Below are positions 15,139-27,100 of a stretch of 64,000 nucleotides of DNA, piece by piece. The notes beneath the pieces were generated by a model. It worked only from the letters and a program-made list of their open reading frames with translations. It was not told the DNA's origin and made no database searches. The stretch comes from Saccharopolyspora hirsuta (lineage in GTDB: Bacteria; Actinomycetota; Actinomycetes; Mycobacteriales; Pseudonocardiaceae): contig NZ_VWPH01000013.1 of NCBI RefSeq assembly GCF_008630535.1, forward strand, positions 124,001 to 188,000, read 5' to 3'. Every line of letters starts with the position of its first letter. Positions within the stretch are counted from its first letter, which is position 1. Made by a program: the position numbers and the translations under genes.

Positions 15139-17307
15139 ATGGCCGGTGCATGGGAGCAGGCGGTCAACAGCGTCGTGCCGCAGGATTCGCCGGTGCGCGA
15201 CCGCGACGACCTGGCGGGGCCGGGCTCGCCGTCGTGGATCTCCGAGGTCGGCTACCAGATCGTGTACGACGGCTCGGCGTCCACGGCGAACTGGGACGTC
15301 TACCGGTCCGCGCAGATCCAGTCGACCAGCGACGTCCGGGTGAGCCATGCGCAGGAGTCGGGCGGCAAGTCACCCGACACGCACACGAACCTCGGCACGC
15401 TCTACATCTGGGCGAGGGTCAACTGGCCGCTGTTCGAGGGGGAGGCCACCACGTTCGGCCAGCTGACCCGGGTGGGCACCACCAGCCTGGACCCCCTGGT
15501 GCACCCGCCCCAGGCCAACTCGGTGACCAGCATCCCCAGCTTCCGGGAAACCGCGGACCTGCTGGCCAACGCGCGGAAGTTCCTCGAGGACAAGGCCGAC
15601 GAGATGGCCAAGCTCGCCAACGAGGTGGGCAGCGGGGACAAGCTGGCCGGGGCCACCGCCCAGTCCCTGCAGCAAACCCTCCACGCCTTCGGCAGCAACC
15701 TGAACACGTTCGCCGGGGTGCTCGGTCGGGACACCGTGGTCAATCAGCTCCGAAAGGCCGGGGCGACCTTGGAAGCGCAGGTCAACGCGCTGCTGCAAGC
15801 CTTCCAGAACTGGCGGGGGTCGAAGCTGTGGAGCCCGGTGGCGGCGGTGAAGGAGGCGTTCGACAAGTACTCGCTGGAGAACCTCAAGGCCGATGGCGGG
15901 ACGTTGACGAACATGGAGCACGCCGTGGGCAGCGTGCTGAACTCGGACTTCATCGTGAACCTCGACACCGAGGCGAAGAGCCTCTGGATGGACAACTACG
16001 CGGTCCTGCTCGACCCCGCCGCGCAGACCATGATCAACGCGGTCGAGAGGGACTACACCGCGGCCCTCCTCGCCACGCCGGGTGAGATCTCGTTCGGCGG
16101 CGGAAGCGGCGGGGCCAAGGACCCGCAGTCGCAGCTCGACGACTACCAACAGCAGGTGCAGGACCAGCAGGAGAAGTACCAGCAGCAGATGCAGGACCAG
16201 CTGGACCAGCAGCAGCAACAGCAGGAGGAGTACCAGCAGCAGCTGCAGGACCAGCAGCAACAGCAGCAGGAGGACCTCCAGTCCGAGCTGCCGGACCAGC
16301 AGTCGCAGGACCTCCAGCAGCAGGGCTCCGACCTGCCCGAGAACTCGGGTGGCTCCACCGAGCTGGACACCGGTGGTGACCCCGGCGGCGACGGCGAGGA
16401 CTTCGACCTGCCCGACACCGACGTCTCCGACGAGACCGGGCAGAACCTGCCGACCGGTGGCAGCAGCACGAGCGAGGACGGCTTCGGCACCAACCAGGGC
16501 GGTGCGTTCACGCCCCCGCCAACGACTCTCGGCAGCTTCGGCTCCGCCCAGATCAACCCCAGCGCGCTGTCCAAGATGGACCCCGACGGCTTCGGCGGCA
16601 GCACCGTGGTCGGCCCGGACGGGACGATGGTGACCAAGCCGGACGGCACCCCGCTGAGCGTGCCGCCCGGCTCGAAGATCAACCCCGACGGCACCGTCAC
16701 GAAGGCTGACGGTTCGCTGCTGCGGGATCCCAGCGGAAACCCGATCAAGGTCCCGCCGGGGTCGTCGATCCAGCCGAGCCTCCAGCCGGGCTCGGTGGTC
16801 AACCCGGACGGCACCGTCACCAACGCGGACGGCTCGCTGCTGCGCGATCCCCACGGCAACCCGGTCAGGGTTCCGCCGGGGTCGGTGCTCCACCCGAACT
16901 CGTCGGGCAGCACGCTCTACCCGTTCGGGAAGGCCAACCTGTCGCCGGACCTGCACACCTCCGGCAGCAAGTACGGGCTCGGCAGCGGGATCGGGTCCGA
17001 CACCACCAAGCGGGCCGGCGGGTTCGGCTCCGCCGAGATCGGCGACCCGACGCGCCGGTCCACGGTGAACTCGTCCGCGCTGGACGAGGCCCTGCGCAAG
17101 CCCGTCACCCCCAGCACCGAGAGCGGACCGCGCGGCTTGGGCAGCAAGAGCGGCGCGAACGGCCAGACCCCGATGATGCCGCCGCCGATGGCCGGAGGCG
17201 GTGCCGGTGGCGACCAGAACCGGGAGCGGCAGCGCACCACCTGGCTGTCCGAGGAAGCCGACACCTGGAACACCGACGAGGGGTTCACCACCGCCATCGG
17301 TCGGTGA
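15139..17307 (+). CDS. large Gln-rich ESX-associated protein with PDGT repeats
   Basis: A 722-residue protein. Residues 1-330 form a mostly helical N-terminal domain. Residues about 335-395 are a Q/E/D coiled tract (QQQQQQEEYQQQLQDQ). A Gly/Ser/Asp linker follows, then repeats of the form NPDGTV-TxADGSLLRDPxGNPxxVPPGS at about 510-595. The C-terminus ends TTWLSEEADTWNTDE, like the WLxEDxxxW tail I recall from actinobacterial PPE/ESX-type proteins. There is no Sec signal peptide. Given its place between ESX-type small proteins and the giant effector, export by the ESX system or assembly of the substrate complex is likely. This is inference from context. Confidence 0.8.
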   Translation: MAGAWEQAVNSVVPQDSPVRDRDDLAGPGSPSWISEVGYQIVYDGSASTANWDVYRSAQIQSTSDVRVSHAQESGGKSPDTHTNLGTLYIWARVNWPLFEGEATTFGQLTRVGTTSLDPLVHPPQANSVTSIPSFRETADLLANARKFLEDKADEMAKLANEVGSGDKLAGATAQSLQQTLHAFGSNLNTFAGVLGRDTVVNQLRKAGATLEAQVNALLQAFQNWRGSKLWSPVAAVKEAFDKYSLENLKADGGTLTNMEHAVGSVLNSDFIVNLDTEAKSLWMDNYAVLLDPAAQTMINAVERDYTAALLATPGEISFGGGSGGAKDPQSQLDDYQQQVQDQQEKYQQQMQDQLDQQQQQQEEYQQQLQDQQQQQQEDLQSELPDQQSQDLQQQGSDLPENSGGSTELDTGGDPGGDGEDFDLPDTDVSDETGQNLPTGGSSTSEDGFGTNQGGAFTPPPTTLGSFGSAQINPSALSKMDPDGFGGSTVVGPDGTMVTKPDGTPLSVPPGSKINPDGTVTKADGSLLRDPSGNPIKVPPGSSIQPSLQPGSVVNPDGTVTNADGSLLRDPHGNPVRVPPGSVLHPNSSGSTLYPFGKANLSPDLHTSGSKYGLGSGIGSDTTKRAGGFGSAEIGDPTRRSTVNSSALDEALRKPVTPSTESGPRGLGSKSGANGQTPMMPPPMAGGGAGGDQNRERQRTTWLSEEADTWNTDEGFTTAIGR

Positions 17308-17322
17308 AGAGGAGGAGAAGCA

Positions 17323-17757
17323 GTGAACCGAGTGCCCTTCGACATGCAGGCGGAGCTGGACAAGGCGATGCGCGAGATCACCGCGCAGCAGCAGAAGATC
17401 AAGCAGCTGGAGGCGGACCTGCGGGCGCGATCGGTGACCGCCCGCTCCAAGGACCGGATGCTGTCCGCCACGGTGGACGCCTCCGGCGGTCTCACGAAGC
17501 TGGAGTTCCACGACGAGCGCTACCGCTCGATGGCCAAGGCCGAGCTCGCCGACGCGATCACCAAGGTCGTCGGCCAAGCGCGGGACGAGATGACCTCGCA
17601 GGTCAACGCTGCCGTGGAACCGCACGTCGGCGATGTGGCCGAGCTGCGCGACTCGCTGCACAACGGGTCGCACTGGGGAGATTTCCTGGCCCCGCTGTTC
17701 GCCATGCAGCGGGAGGCGTCGAACTTCCCGAGCGCAGGGCAGCGCGATGGCCGGTGA
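17323..17757 (+). CDS. YbaB/EbfC-family (EspL-like) protein
   Basis: A 144-residue protein: N-terminal coiled coil (MQAELDKAMREITAQQQKIKQLEADLRA) followed by the YbaB/EbfC core (SVTARSKDRMLSATVDASGGLTKLEFHDERY...MAKAELADAITKVVGQARDEM). In mycobacterial ESX-1 the YbaB-fold protein EspL stabilises secreted Esp proteins, and YbaB homologues are common in actinomycete ESX loci. The start is a GTG behind AGGAGGAGAA. It overlaps the next gene by 11 bp, so the two are co-translated. Confidence 0.85.
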   Translation: MNRVPFDMQAELDKAMREITAQQQKIKQLEADLRARSVTARSKDRMLSATVDASGGLTKLEFHDERYRSMAKAELADAITKVVGQARDEMTSQVNAAVEPHVGDVAELRDSLHNGSHWGDFLAPLFAMQREASNFPSAGQRDGR

Positions 17758-18106
17758 GATCAGCGTCCCGGAAGACCTCAAGCAGCGGTTCGCCCGGCTG
17801 AAGCTCGCCGAGGACGACATCCGGGAGGCGTTGTTCATCTGGCACGGGCTGGACGGTGCGCTCCGGGCGGCGGCCGGTAACGACCAGGAGACCTCGGCGG
17901 AGATCAAGAAGAAGGCCGACGTGGTGAACCCCGCCATCTCGGATCTGCTCGACGCGCTCGGCGCGGCCTTCGGCATCAACTCGGAGAAGGGGAAGTCCGC
18001 CCACGACAAGTTCACCGAAGCCGACAACTACAACGCCGACCTGGTGTCCCAGTGGGGCAACAGCTTGGAGGGCGGGGGCAGCGCCTCCGGCGGCGGCAAG
18101 CACTGA
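17747..18106 (+). CDS. WXG100-like small protein upstream of the giant effector
   Basis: A 119-residue helical protein starting MAGEISVPEDLKQRFARLKLAEDDIREALFIWHGL, with a Gly/Ser tail (EGGGSASGGGKH). Its ATG lies inside the end of the YbaB-like gene. A helix-turn-helix layout with a Trp near the turn suggests an ESX-type partner. Its position directly before the giant gene suggests a chaperone or co-secreted partner for it. The family is not assigned. Confidence 0.75.
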   Translation: MAGEISVPEDLKQRFARLKLAEDDIREALFIWHGLDGALRAAAGNDQETSAEIKKKADVVNPAISDLLDALGAAFGINSEKGKSAHDKFTEADNYNADLVSQWGNSLEGGGSASGGGKH

Positions 18107-18157
18107 CAGAGTCCGCAGTGGACGGACGCGCCGGGATTCGCCGGGAGGAGTTGAACG

Positions 18158-21100
18158 TTGGCGCTGTACATCCCGCCGGAGCACGCGACGGCGTTCGCCG
18201 CCCTCACCGGCTCGACCTGGCCGGAGGCCGACGAGGACCGGCTGCGCGAGCTGTCCGGGAAGTACCACGAGCTCGCCGGCACGCTCAGCTCGCTGCACGA
18301 CCACTTCGCCCACCTGATCAACTCGATCAACCAGGACTTCGAGGGCGAGACCCAGCAGGCGTTCCTGGACTACGTGCGGCAGTTCATCGTCAAGAACGAC
18401 AAGGGCGTCGTGCCGCTGGACGCCGCGGTCGAGGCCGCCCGGGGCATGGGCGAGTTCCTGTTCGAGACCGCCGCGAACGTCGAGTACATGAAGTGGCAGG
18501 CCATCGGGCAGCTGATCCTGATGGCCGCCGAGATCGCCGTGGCGGTCGCCATGGCGGTGCCCACCGGCGGCTTGTCGCTGCTGACGATCGGTTCGATCAA
18601 GGCGCTCACGAGCGCGATCCTCAGGCTGCTGCTGAGGCTGGTGATGGCCACCATCTTCTCGCTCGCGATGGAGCTGGTGTTCGCCAAGGCGCTGGACGCG
18701 GTGATCCAGACCGAGCAGCTGAACGCGGGCACGCGCAAGGAGTGGAACCACGAGCTGACCGACGGGGCGCTCAAGGGCGCGGCCATCTCCGGTGCGCTCG
18801 GCGGCATCGCGTCGATGGGCGCGGGAGCGCTCGGCAAGAGCGTCATGAACGCGCTGGCCAAGAAGCTGCCCTCGGGCGTCGTGGTCAAGTTCACCGACGG
18901 CATCTCGAACGCGACCGTCAAGGACCTCCTGCACAAGACCGCTGCGTCGGCCATCGGCAGCCCGGTCATGGGTGTGCACGGCCTGCTCAGCGAGGGCCTG
19001 ACCAACTACGCCGAGAAGGGCGAGTTCGAGGTCAACTGGTACAGCTTCACCGGTGGCGCGGTGATGGGCTTCGGCGAGGAGCTCGGGGAGCACTTCATCA
19101 GCGACCCGCTCGGCGAGAAGCTGTCCAACGCGGTGTGGGGCCTGAACGAGCCGGGGAGCTTCGGCCCGAGCGCGGTTTCCGGCGCGACCTCCCCGACGGG
19201 CGGGACCAGCGCGCCGAACAGCGGTGGTCCGAAGTGGACGCCGAACTCCGACGCGGTCGGGGAGTTCCCGAACAGCACCGGGACGCAGACGGAGAGCGCC
19301 AGCACCGTCCCGCACAGCACGGGGACGCAGACGGCGAGCCCGAACACAGGGAGCGCTTCTGCCAGCAGCAGCGGGACGCAGACGGGGCCCTCGACCTCGC
19401 CCAGCGGCGGGACGGGTACGTCGGCCTCGAATCCCGGCAGCGGTTTCGGAAGCACCGGTGCGCAGACCGGCTCGTCGAGCTTCAGCAACGCCGGGACGTC
19501 CGGCCAGCACAACGGGGGTGCTCCCACCGGCTCCGGCGAGCACGCGCCCACCTCGAACGGCAACGGTGTTCAGGCTGGCGGCTCGTCCTTGTACGACCAG
19601 GTGCTGTCCCACCACGACGGTGGACAGACGAGTGCTCCGCCTGCCGGGGGCACGTCCACCCACGCGGGCGTGCAGACGGAGAGCACCTACTCCCACGGCG
19701 GCGACAGCTCTTCCAATACGCCGACGTCCACTGCGCTGGACGTGGGAACGCCGAACGAGACCACCGTCCAGGTGGGGAGTTCCTCGCACGACGCCGACGC
19801 GTGGAACCACACCGGCGTCCAGGTGGAGAGCTCTTCACACGACGGCGAGGCGTCGAACCACACCGTCGTCCAGGAGCAGACGACCACTTCGCACCACGAG
19901 AGCAGCTTCGACGACGGCATCGACCTGCCCGATCCGAACGACTTCGAGGTGCAGCACGAGCCGACGGCCAACGAGCCGTCCGAGCAGACCGCCACGCAGC
20001 ACGGGCAGCAGCAGGCGCCCGTTGCCCAGAACACCGCGCCGTCGGCTCAGCAGACCTCCACCGGTCCGCAGTCCACCGCCGCTCCGGTGCAATCCGCGCC
20101 GAGCGCGACGCCGCCGAACTCCGGGACGCCGCACCCGGGTTCTCCGGCGAACCCGACTCCGCAGGTCACCGAGTCCGCGGCGAAGACCTCGACCGGTCCC
20201 GGAGCCGCCCAGCACGGCACTCCGACCGCCGCATCGCCCACGCGGACCACCGGGATCAGCACGCCCCCCGAACCGACTGCGGTGACCACGTCCAGCGCGC
20301 CGAAGGCGCGGCCGGTGTACGACCCGCAGCTGAACATCGAGGCGATCGGCGGCTTGCCGCTGGACGACCTGGGGAAGCACTTCCTCGACCCGGCCCAGTG
20401 GGAGGACCGGCGCGGGGGTGCGCCCGTGTCCCACATCCGCAGCGAGCACTTCGACCCGGGGCGCGGCGGTCGGCGGTCCGACCGGGACGGCAAGGGCATC
20501 CTCGACGGGACGATGGCCGCGGTCCGGTACGACCTGCGGCACATCGAGGTCACCCCCGGCCGGTGGGTCCGCGAGTTCACCGTCAAGCTCGACCTGGTCG
20601 GCCAGGGCGACCTCGCGAAGAAACCGGGGGAGGAGGACCCGCTTGCGGACCTGAAGAAGAACGTGCAGGACACGATCGAGGCGCAGGTCAACAAGCGGTA
20701 CCGGTTCGCCGACGGCGACCAGTTCCACCTGCGCGTCGAGTTCGACTCCCCGGATCCGCACGCCCAGGTCCAGGCGCGGCACGGCGATCCGAGCAAGGAT
20801 GTGAGCACCCAGCGGAACTGGATCTTCGAGGCGCGCACCGAGGAGTTCGTGCACGAGATCATGCACTTCCTGGGGCTCCCCGACACCTATCGCGACACGA
20901 ACTCGGTGTTCCGGCGCAACACCCGCGACAAGCCCGGTCTGATGAACGACCTGGACCTGTCCGTCGACCTGACCGACACCGAGCTGGCCAAGATCAACGC
21001 CTACGCCACCCAGCTGGTGAACGTGGTCGACCACCCGCTCACCGCCGCCGACCAGCGGCCCCAGCAGCTCACCACCTCCGCCGACTTCGACCAGAAGGAC

Positions 21101-24100
21101 TGGGCGGAACCGGCGAGCGGGAAGGGCAAGAAGGCCGCGGGGAGCAGCGGCAAGAAGGCGGCGAAGAACCAGAACGTCGAGACCGGACCGGACTACGGCC
21201 CGGCACCGTCGCACGACGGCCTCGACGTCTCCGCGGTGAAGAGCGGCAGCACCGTCTTCAAGAAGGCCCTCCGGGACTACTACGTCCACTTCTCGGGCGA
21301 CGTGGTGAGCAAGGTGCCCGAACCTGCCCCGAAACCCGCGAACTCGCCCGTCGGGTTCGTCGCGACGGTGCCCGCGACGCCTGGCGTGGATCTCCACGCG
21401 CTCGCCGAGAAGTACTCCAACGCGATGTCCGGCGCGGACCGGCAGCACCGGCTCGGACTGGTGATCGGCCTCAACCAGCACCGCCTCGCCGATCGTGGGC
21501 ACGAGGCGAAGATCAACGCTGCAATCAAGGAGTTCAACGCGGCGTGGGACAGGAACCCGCTCGGCATCCCGGTGCGGATCATCCCGTTCACCTGGTCGAA
21601 CAAGCAGGTCCACGACGGGAAGCTGAAGCTCAACGACCAGAAGGCCATCCCGTACGGGATGCTCCGCGAGGTCATCCTGCGCCACGACGCGGGCAGGGAG
21701 TTCGTCGAGCAGATCGCGAGCGGCAACGACACGACCTACCTGCACATCGGCGACTCCGACGTGAAGTCGCTGACGACGAAGGACAACCAACCGCTGTTCG
21801 ACGCGGCCGCCGAGCACCTCGGCGAGAAGTCTCCGAAGCTGTTCAACGGTGGCTACCGCAACCAGACGGCGTCCGAGGGGGCGTCCAAGAAGTCGGCGGT
21901 CGCGATGGCCATCGAGCTCGACCACGCGGTGCGCGACGCGATGGCGAAGGTCGACGCCCGTGCCGTGTACTTCACGGAGCCGGACGGCTTCCTGAAGATC
22001 GAGGATGCCTCGGATCCCCTCGGTTACAGCTGGACCTTCGGTACCGGGCACGGGGAGGGGCAGACCCTCCACGACACGGTGCGGGCCACCAAGGAGGACT
22101 CCGAGTTCAACTCCAGGTTCTCGGTGGCCACCGACGTCGATCGGCTCGCGAAGGAGCTGCAGGAGCTCGACGAGCAGAAGCAGCAGCCGACGGTCAGCGA
22201 CCTGATGAACAAGCTCGTCCAGAGCCACGCGAACAGGAAGGTCTGGAAGGACCAGCTAGAGCACTACCTGGAGACGGTCCACGGGCTCTCGGGGAAGGCG
22301 CCTGACCTCGAGATCGCGGCGATGCTCGCGTTCGATGCCGTTCTTCCGTCGTGGTCGAAGGAACAGAACCAGAAGACCGTCGCCCTGAGCAAAGAACGTT
22401 TCGAAAAGTGGGGGGACGGGAATGCGACGAAGAACATCGTCCATATCGCCGCGTCCACACGCAAGGCGCTGAAGGAGACGCTCGACAGCTTCAAGGAAAG
22501 CGGCTTCTTGAAGGAGGACGAGGAAACCTCCTCGCACCCGGAACCGAGTGCGCCGCCGAAGCGCCGTCCCGAGGTGACGGTGGAATCCGCCTCCGCGAAG
22601 AGCTTCGCGGAGGCCTTGGGCGGTGTGGCCGATCCGCCGCACGAGGCCAGCACGCCGAATCCCGATGTCTCTGAACTGCAGCCGATCCCGCAGGACTCGG
22701 ACGGGCCTGAGAACAAGCCGCTGCCGGACACCCCCGAGACCAAGCCGTTGCCGCCGCGCCCGTTGCCGGAGAAGGTTCCGTACGCGCTGGCCGTCAAGGG
22801 CGCTATCTCGTCCAACGCCGTGCTGCTGTCCTTCGACGGGCAGGTCGTGGGGCCGTTCAACGGCCAGGGCTGGCGGCAGAACGCCGAGCAGTTCGCCACC
22901 AAGCTCGCCAACCACGTCCGGCTGGACGACGCGACTGCCAGCGCTGACCTGGTTCAGCAGCTCACCGACTACGCGCACGCCAAGGGGCCGCAGGGCGTGC
23001 TGCACGCGCTCGCCGGGAACGGCAAGCAGTTCCGGGTGAACGGGGCCGACGGGCCGGTCGAGGTGCTCCTGAAGTTGCCGGTCGGCGACATCCGCTCGGT
23101 CGACCCGGGCACGCCCGGGCTGCTGGACGTCCAGGGCAAGGGCAAGCAGGAGACCTCGCAGAAGTGGGAGAGCAGCACCGAGATCGGGCGGCGCCGACCG
23201 GTCAACACCGTGGTCGGCGGGCTCATCTCGCTGGCCAACAACGCGGCCGCCGTCGTTCCGGCGCTCAACCTGGGCGGGGAGACCACCACCAAGTCCGGTG
23301 CGCGGCAGTACAACACCGTGGTCGGTTCGATGAAGGTCGGCTCGGCCAAGCAGGTCTTCGACGTCGGCTTCGACCTGCGCTGGGAGACGGACGGCGGGCG
23401 CAGCGGGCGGGCCGGGTTCGGCACCGGGCGGCTCGCCTACCCGGAGGAGAGCCTGGTCAGCAGCGCCGACCTGCCCGCCGCGAACAGCGCGGGGAACCCG
23501 GTCGCGCTGCCGACCAAGCTGACCGAACTGGCCGTCGCCGTCGACACCGTGGTGCTCGGTGACGTGCAGAAGGTCCTCAGCAACCTGCCGGAGCACGTCA
23601 AGCAGGACCCGGCGCTGCGCACCAAGCTCGGCGACAGCCTCAACCCCGCGCTGTTCGAAGAGGCCTCGGTGCAGGGCCTGGTGCACGGCGTCACCATCAC
23701 CCACCGCTCCGAGCACGGCCGCAAGCTGCCGCCGCTGTCCCTCAAGCCCGGCACCAAACCCGCCGAGGTGTCGCTGCACGTCCGCCCGCAGCTCAGGGGC
23801 TACCGCGAGATCGGCACGTTCACCGCGCTGACCGGCACCGACCACCGGCAGGGTTTCGAGAACCTGCAGGAGACCTCGGTGCCCACGGCCTTCGAGGCCG
23901 GGCTGCGGGCCCGCTACCTGGACGGGCTCGGCGCGGACGTGCAGCTGGGCCCGAGCCTGCAGGTCTACGCCGGGCCGTCGTACAAGGAGACCAGCACCGG
24001 CAAGGAGATCTGGGCGCTCAAGCAGAAGGCCCGGGTCGACGGCCCGGTGGTGGCGTTCGAGCTGGACACCAGCCTGCAGCTGGAGCTGGAGTCGCAGGAG

Positions 24101-27100
24101 TTCGGCGGCAAGGCCCTGTCCTTCCAGGACCTCGGCGGCGTCGACGGCGCGGCGCACCACGTCGTGGTGGAGCAGTCCAAGGCGCAGGAGTTCCGCGACC
24201 TGCTCGACGCCGCGCTCGGCGACGGGCCGGTCGCGCCGCAGGTGACCACGGCGGCGGACCTGGACCCGCAGCGAGCCGCGGACCTGCAGGCGGCTGCGGA
24301 GAGCGGGCTGCTGACCGACCTGACGCACATCGAGAACGCGTCGAAGGTCTTCGACGGGGTGCGCCAGGTGCTGCACGACCGGCTGCGGGACGCCGGGGTC
24401 GAGCTCGACGCCAAGACCCGCAGCAGCATCGACCGGCAGCTCAAGGGGCTCAACCCGCTCGACCTGGCCGCGAAGTACCGCGACCTGGCGCACCACTACG
24501 ACGACCTGCCCGCCGCTCCGCACGAGGTGACCGTGCAGGTCGGCGACCGGGCGTTCACCATCACCGTCGACGGCGTGCTGGGCAAGGTCGTCGGCGAGCA
24601 GCAGGTGGACAAGGCCGTGCTGACCGGGACCCGCTCGACCGGTTCGAGCTGGCGGGTGCGCGGCAAGAACGCCTTCAGCATCAGCGGGAACCTGGCCGCC
24701 TACGCCCGCAAGCGGCTGGCCAGCGACGGGATGCAGCGCACCATGTACGTCGGCGGGACCGTCGGCGTGCAGGGCAAGGGGGAGTTCGGCAAGAACAGCA
24801 GTCACCTGAGCGCCTCGGGCCAGGAGGACAAGCACAAGTACACCGGCCCGGCCAGCCGCGTCCGCCGCGAGATCACCTTCACCGCGCACGTCGAGGAGAC
24901 CCGGCACCGCGGGCTCGGCGACCGGTGGGCGAGCGTGCACCGGCCCACCGACCTGGCCGAGCTCGGCAAGGGGTCGGTGCGCACCGACCTCGGCGACGTG
25001 ACGGTCCGGGCGACCACCACGCACCTGGTGCCGAAGTTCCTCATCGACCTGCAGGCCCAGCTGCGCCCCGGCGAGCCGCTGCACGGCGACGCCCTGAAGC
25101 AGCACCTGGCGGCCAACCCGCTGCGCAACCCGGTCCGCCTCGACGGCGCGGTCATCTCGGCCACCGACCAGTTCTCGCTGCTCAACGAGAAGTTCCAGCA
25201 GCTGCAGAAGGAGGTCGTCGGCAAGTCCGGGCTGCGCTTCCGCCCGCCCGGCAGCAGCGCGCCGAAGAACCCGACGGACCTGCTGCGCGCCTGGTTCGAC
25301 ACGGCGCACCAGTCGATGTTCACCGGCGGGCAGCGGCGCACCGACGGCCTGGAGCCGGGGCTGCTGTTCGACCGGGCCGGGGTCGGCACCATCGAGCTCC
25401 AGGCCTTCAACCCCAAGCACGTCGACGTCCGCCACGACCTCTCGTGGCAGCCGTCCACCACCGGGGAGCGGTCCACGCAGCACGGGACGTCGACCAGCGG
25501 CTCCGCCGAGGCGGGCGGGTCGCTGCTGCTCGGGGTGGGCGAGCTCGGCGCGAACTTCGGCTGGCAGGCCGAGACCGGCGACCGGGGCACGACATCGGCG
25601 ACCACCAAGCTCACCGCGGCCAAGCAGGCCGGGCCGATGCACCTCTACGGCGTGGACGTGCTCGCCACCATGAGCTGGGACACCTGGCAGAACCTGTTCG
25701 GCCAGCCCACCACGAAGGGGCAGGCGCTCAACCCGTACCCGATCGCGGCGACCCGGGGCCAGGTGCAGGTCCTGTTCCCCAACGGGGCCCTCGTCAGCCT
25801 CACCGAGGAGAGCCGGGCCGCGCAGGGGCTGCCCGCACCGGACGGCTGGGAGCCGCCGAAGCTGGTCCCGGTGCCCGACGGCGTCCCGGTGCTGAAAGGG
25901 CTGGGGCAGGCGCTGGACAAGGACGTCAAGGTCGTGCAGTTCACCCCGGACCGCGGGAACCCGAAGCTGTCGGCGTGGGCGACCGAGGCGGTCAAGGAGA
26001 CGTTCTCGAAGCTGGTGCCGCACTCGGAGCGCGGCACCCGGGCCCCGGCGTTCGACGCGGTGCGCGCGCTGGACGGGCTCGACCACCGCGGTGCGATCCG
26101 GCAGGCGCTCAACGGCGGCTGGACGCGGTCGTTCAACCGCTCGGGCTGGTTCGGCACCGAGCACTACACCGTGAAGGTCGTCGCCGAGCCGGTCGGCACC
26201 ACCCACCAGGTGATCCACCCGAAGCCGAACAGCGGCGGCTCCGCGGAGGCCACCGGCAGCACCGGCGAGGAGCACCAGGGCAGCCGGTCCACCAAGGCGA
26301 CCGCGGGCCTGACGGTCAACCCGCTGGTGCCGCACAACGGCAACACCGCGGGCCCGACGGCGCTGCTCGGCGGGCACAGCGCGTCCGGCACCGAGGTCGG
26401 CGACTCGGTCACCGACCAGCACCAGAACCGCGCCCGCACCGGCGACAACGCGCAGTTCGACCAGCAGGTTCGGTTCACCGTCGAGCTCACGAAGTTCACC
26501 CGGCCGCCGCTGCTGCTGAGCACCATCACCAACGGCTTCGGCGGCAAGTCCTTCCGCGACCTGGGCAGCCGCACCATCGCCAACGAGCACAGCTGCCAGG
26601 GCACCGTGCGCCTCGAAGTGCCGGAGGACCTGGTGCCCAGCGGCGGTGCCGAGACCTCCCCGAAGGGGCTGGTCCCGGCCCCGCTGCACCCGCCGGAGAT
26701 CACCGGGCAGGTGGCCGGGGCGACCTCGTTCGAGGTGGTCAAGGCGCTGCCCGGCGACCTGGTGGACAAGGTCGTCCAGGCCGTCGTCGAAGCCCGCGGC
26801 ACCGACATCCCGGCGCAGCGCTCGACCGGGCCGGGCACGTTCAACCGGGGAGTCCTGGAGGCGGCGCTCTCGCCGGACTCGCTGGTGAACAACGCGAAGC
26901 TGTTCCTGAGCGAGGACGGCGCGACGATCGAGATCCGGGTGCCGGACCGCACCCGCCGCGAGGAGATCTCGGTGCGGGTCAACACCCGCTTGTACAACCC
27001 GCAGTACGAGCTGTCCTGGAACATGCCGCAGCGGCAGCAGAAGCACGCGCAGGTGCGCTCCGAGGACTACGCGGAGACGTCCGAGACCGGCTACTACGGG

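Noticed and set aside
16140-16330. CAG-rich tract as a microsatellite
   Set aside because: It is in frame, mixed CAG/CAA/GAG/GAC, and encodes a Q/E coiled coil inside a good gene.
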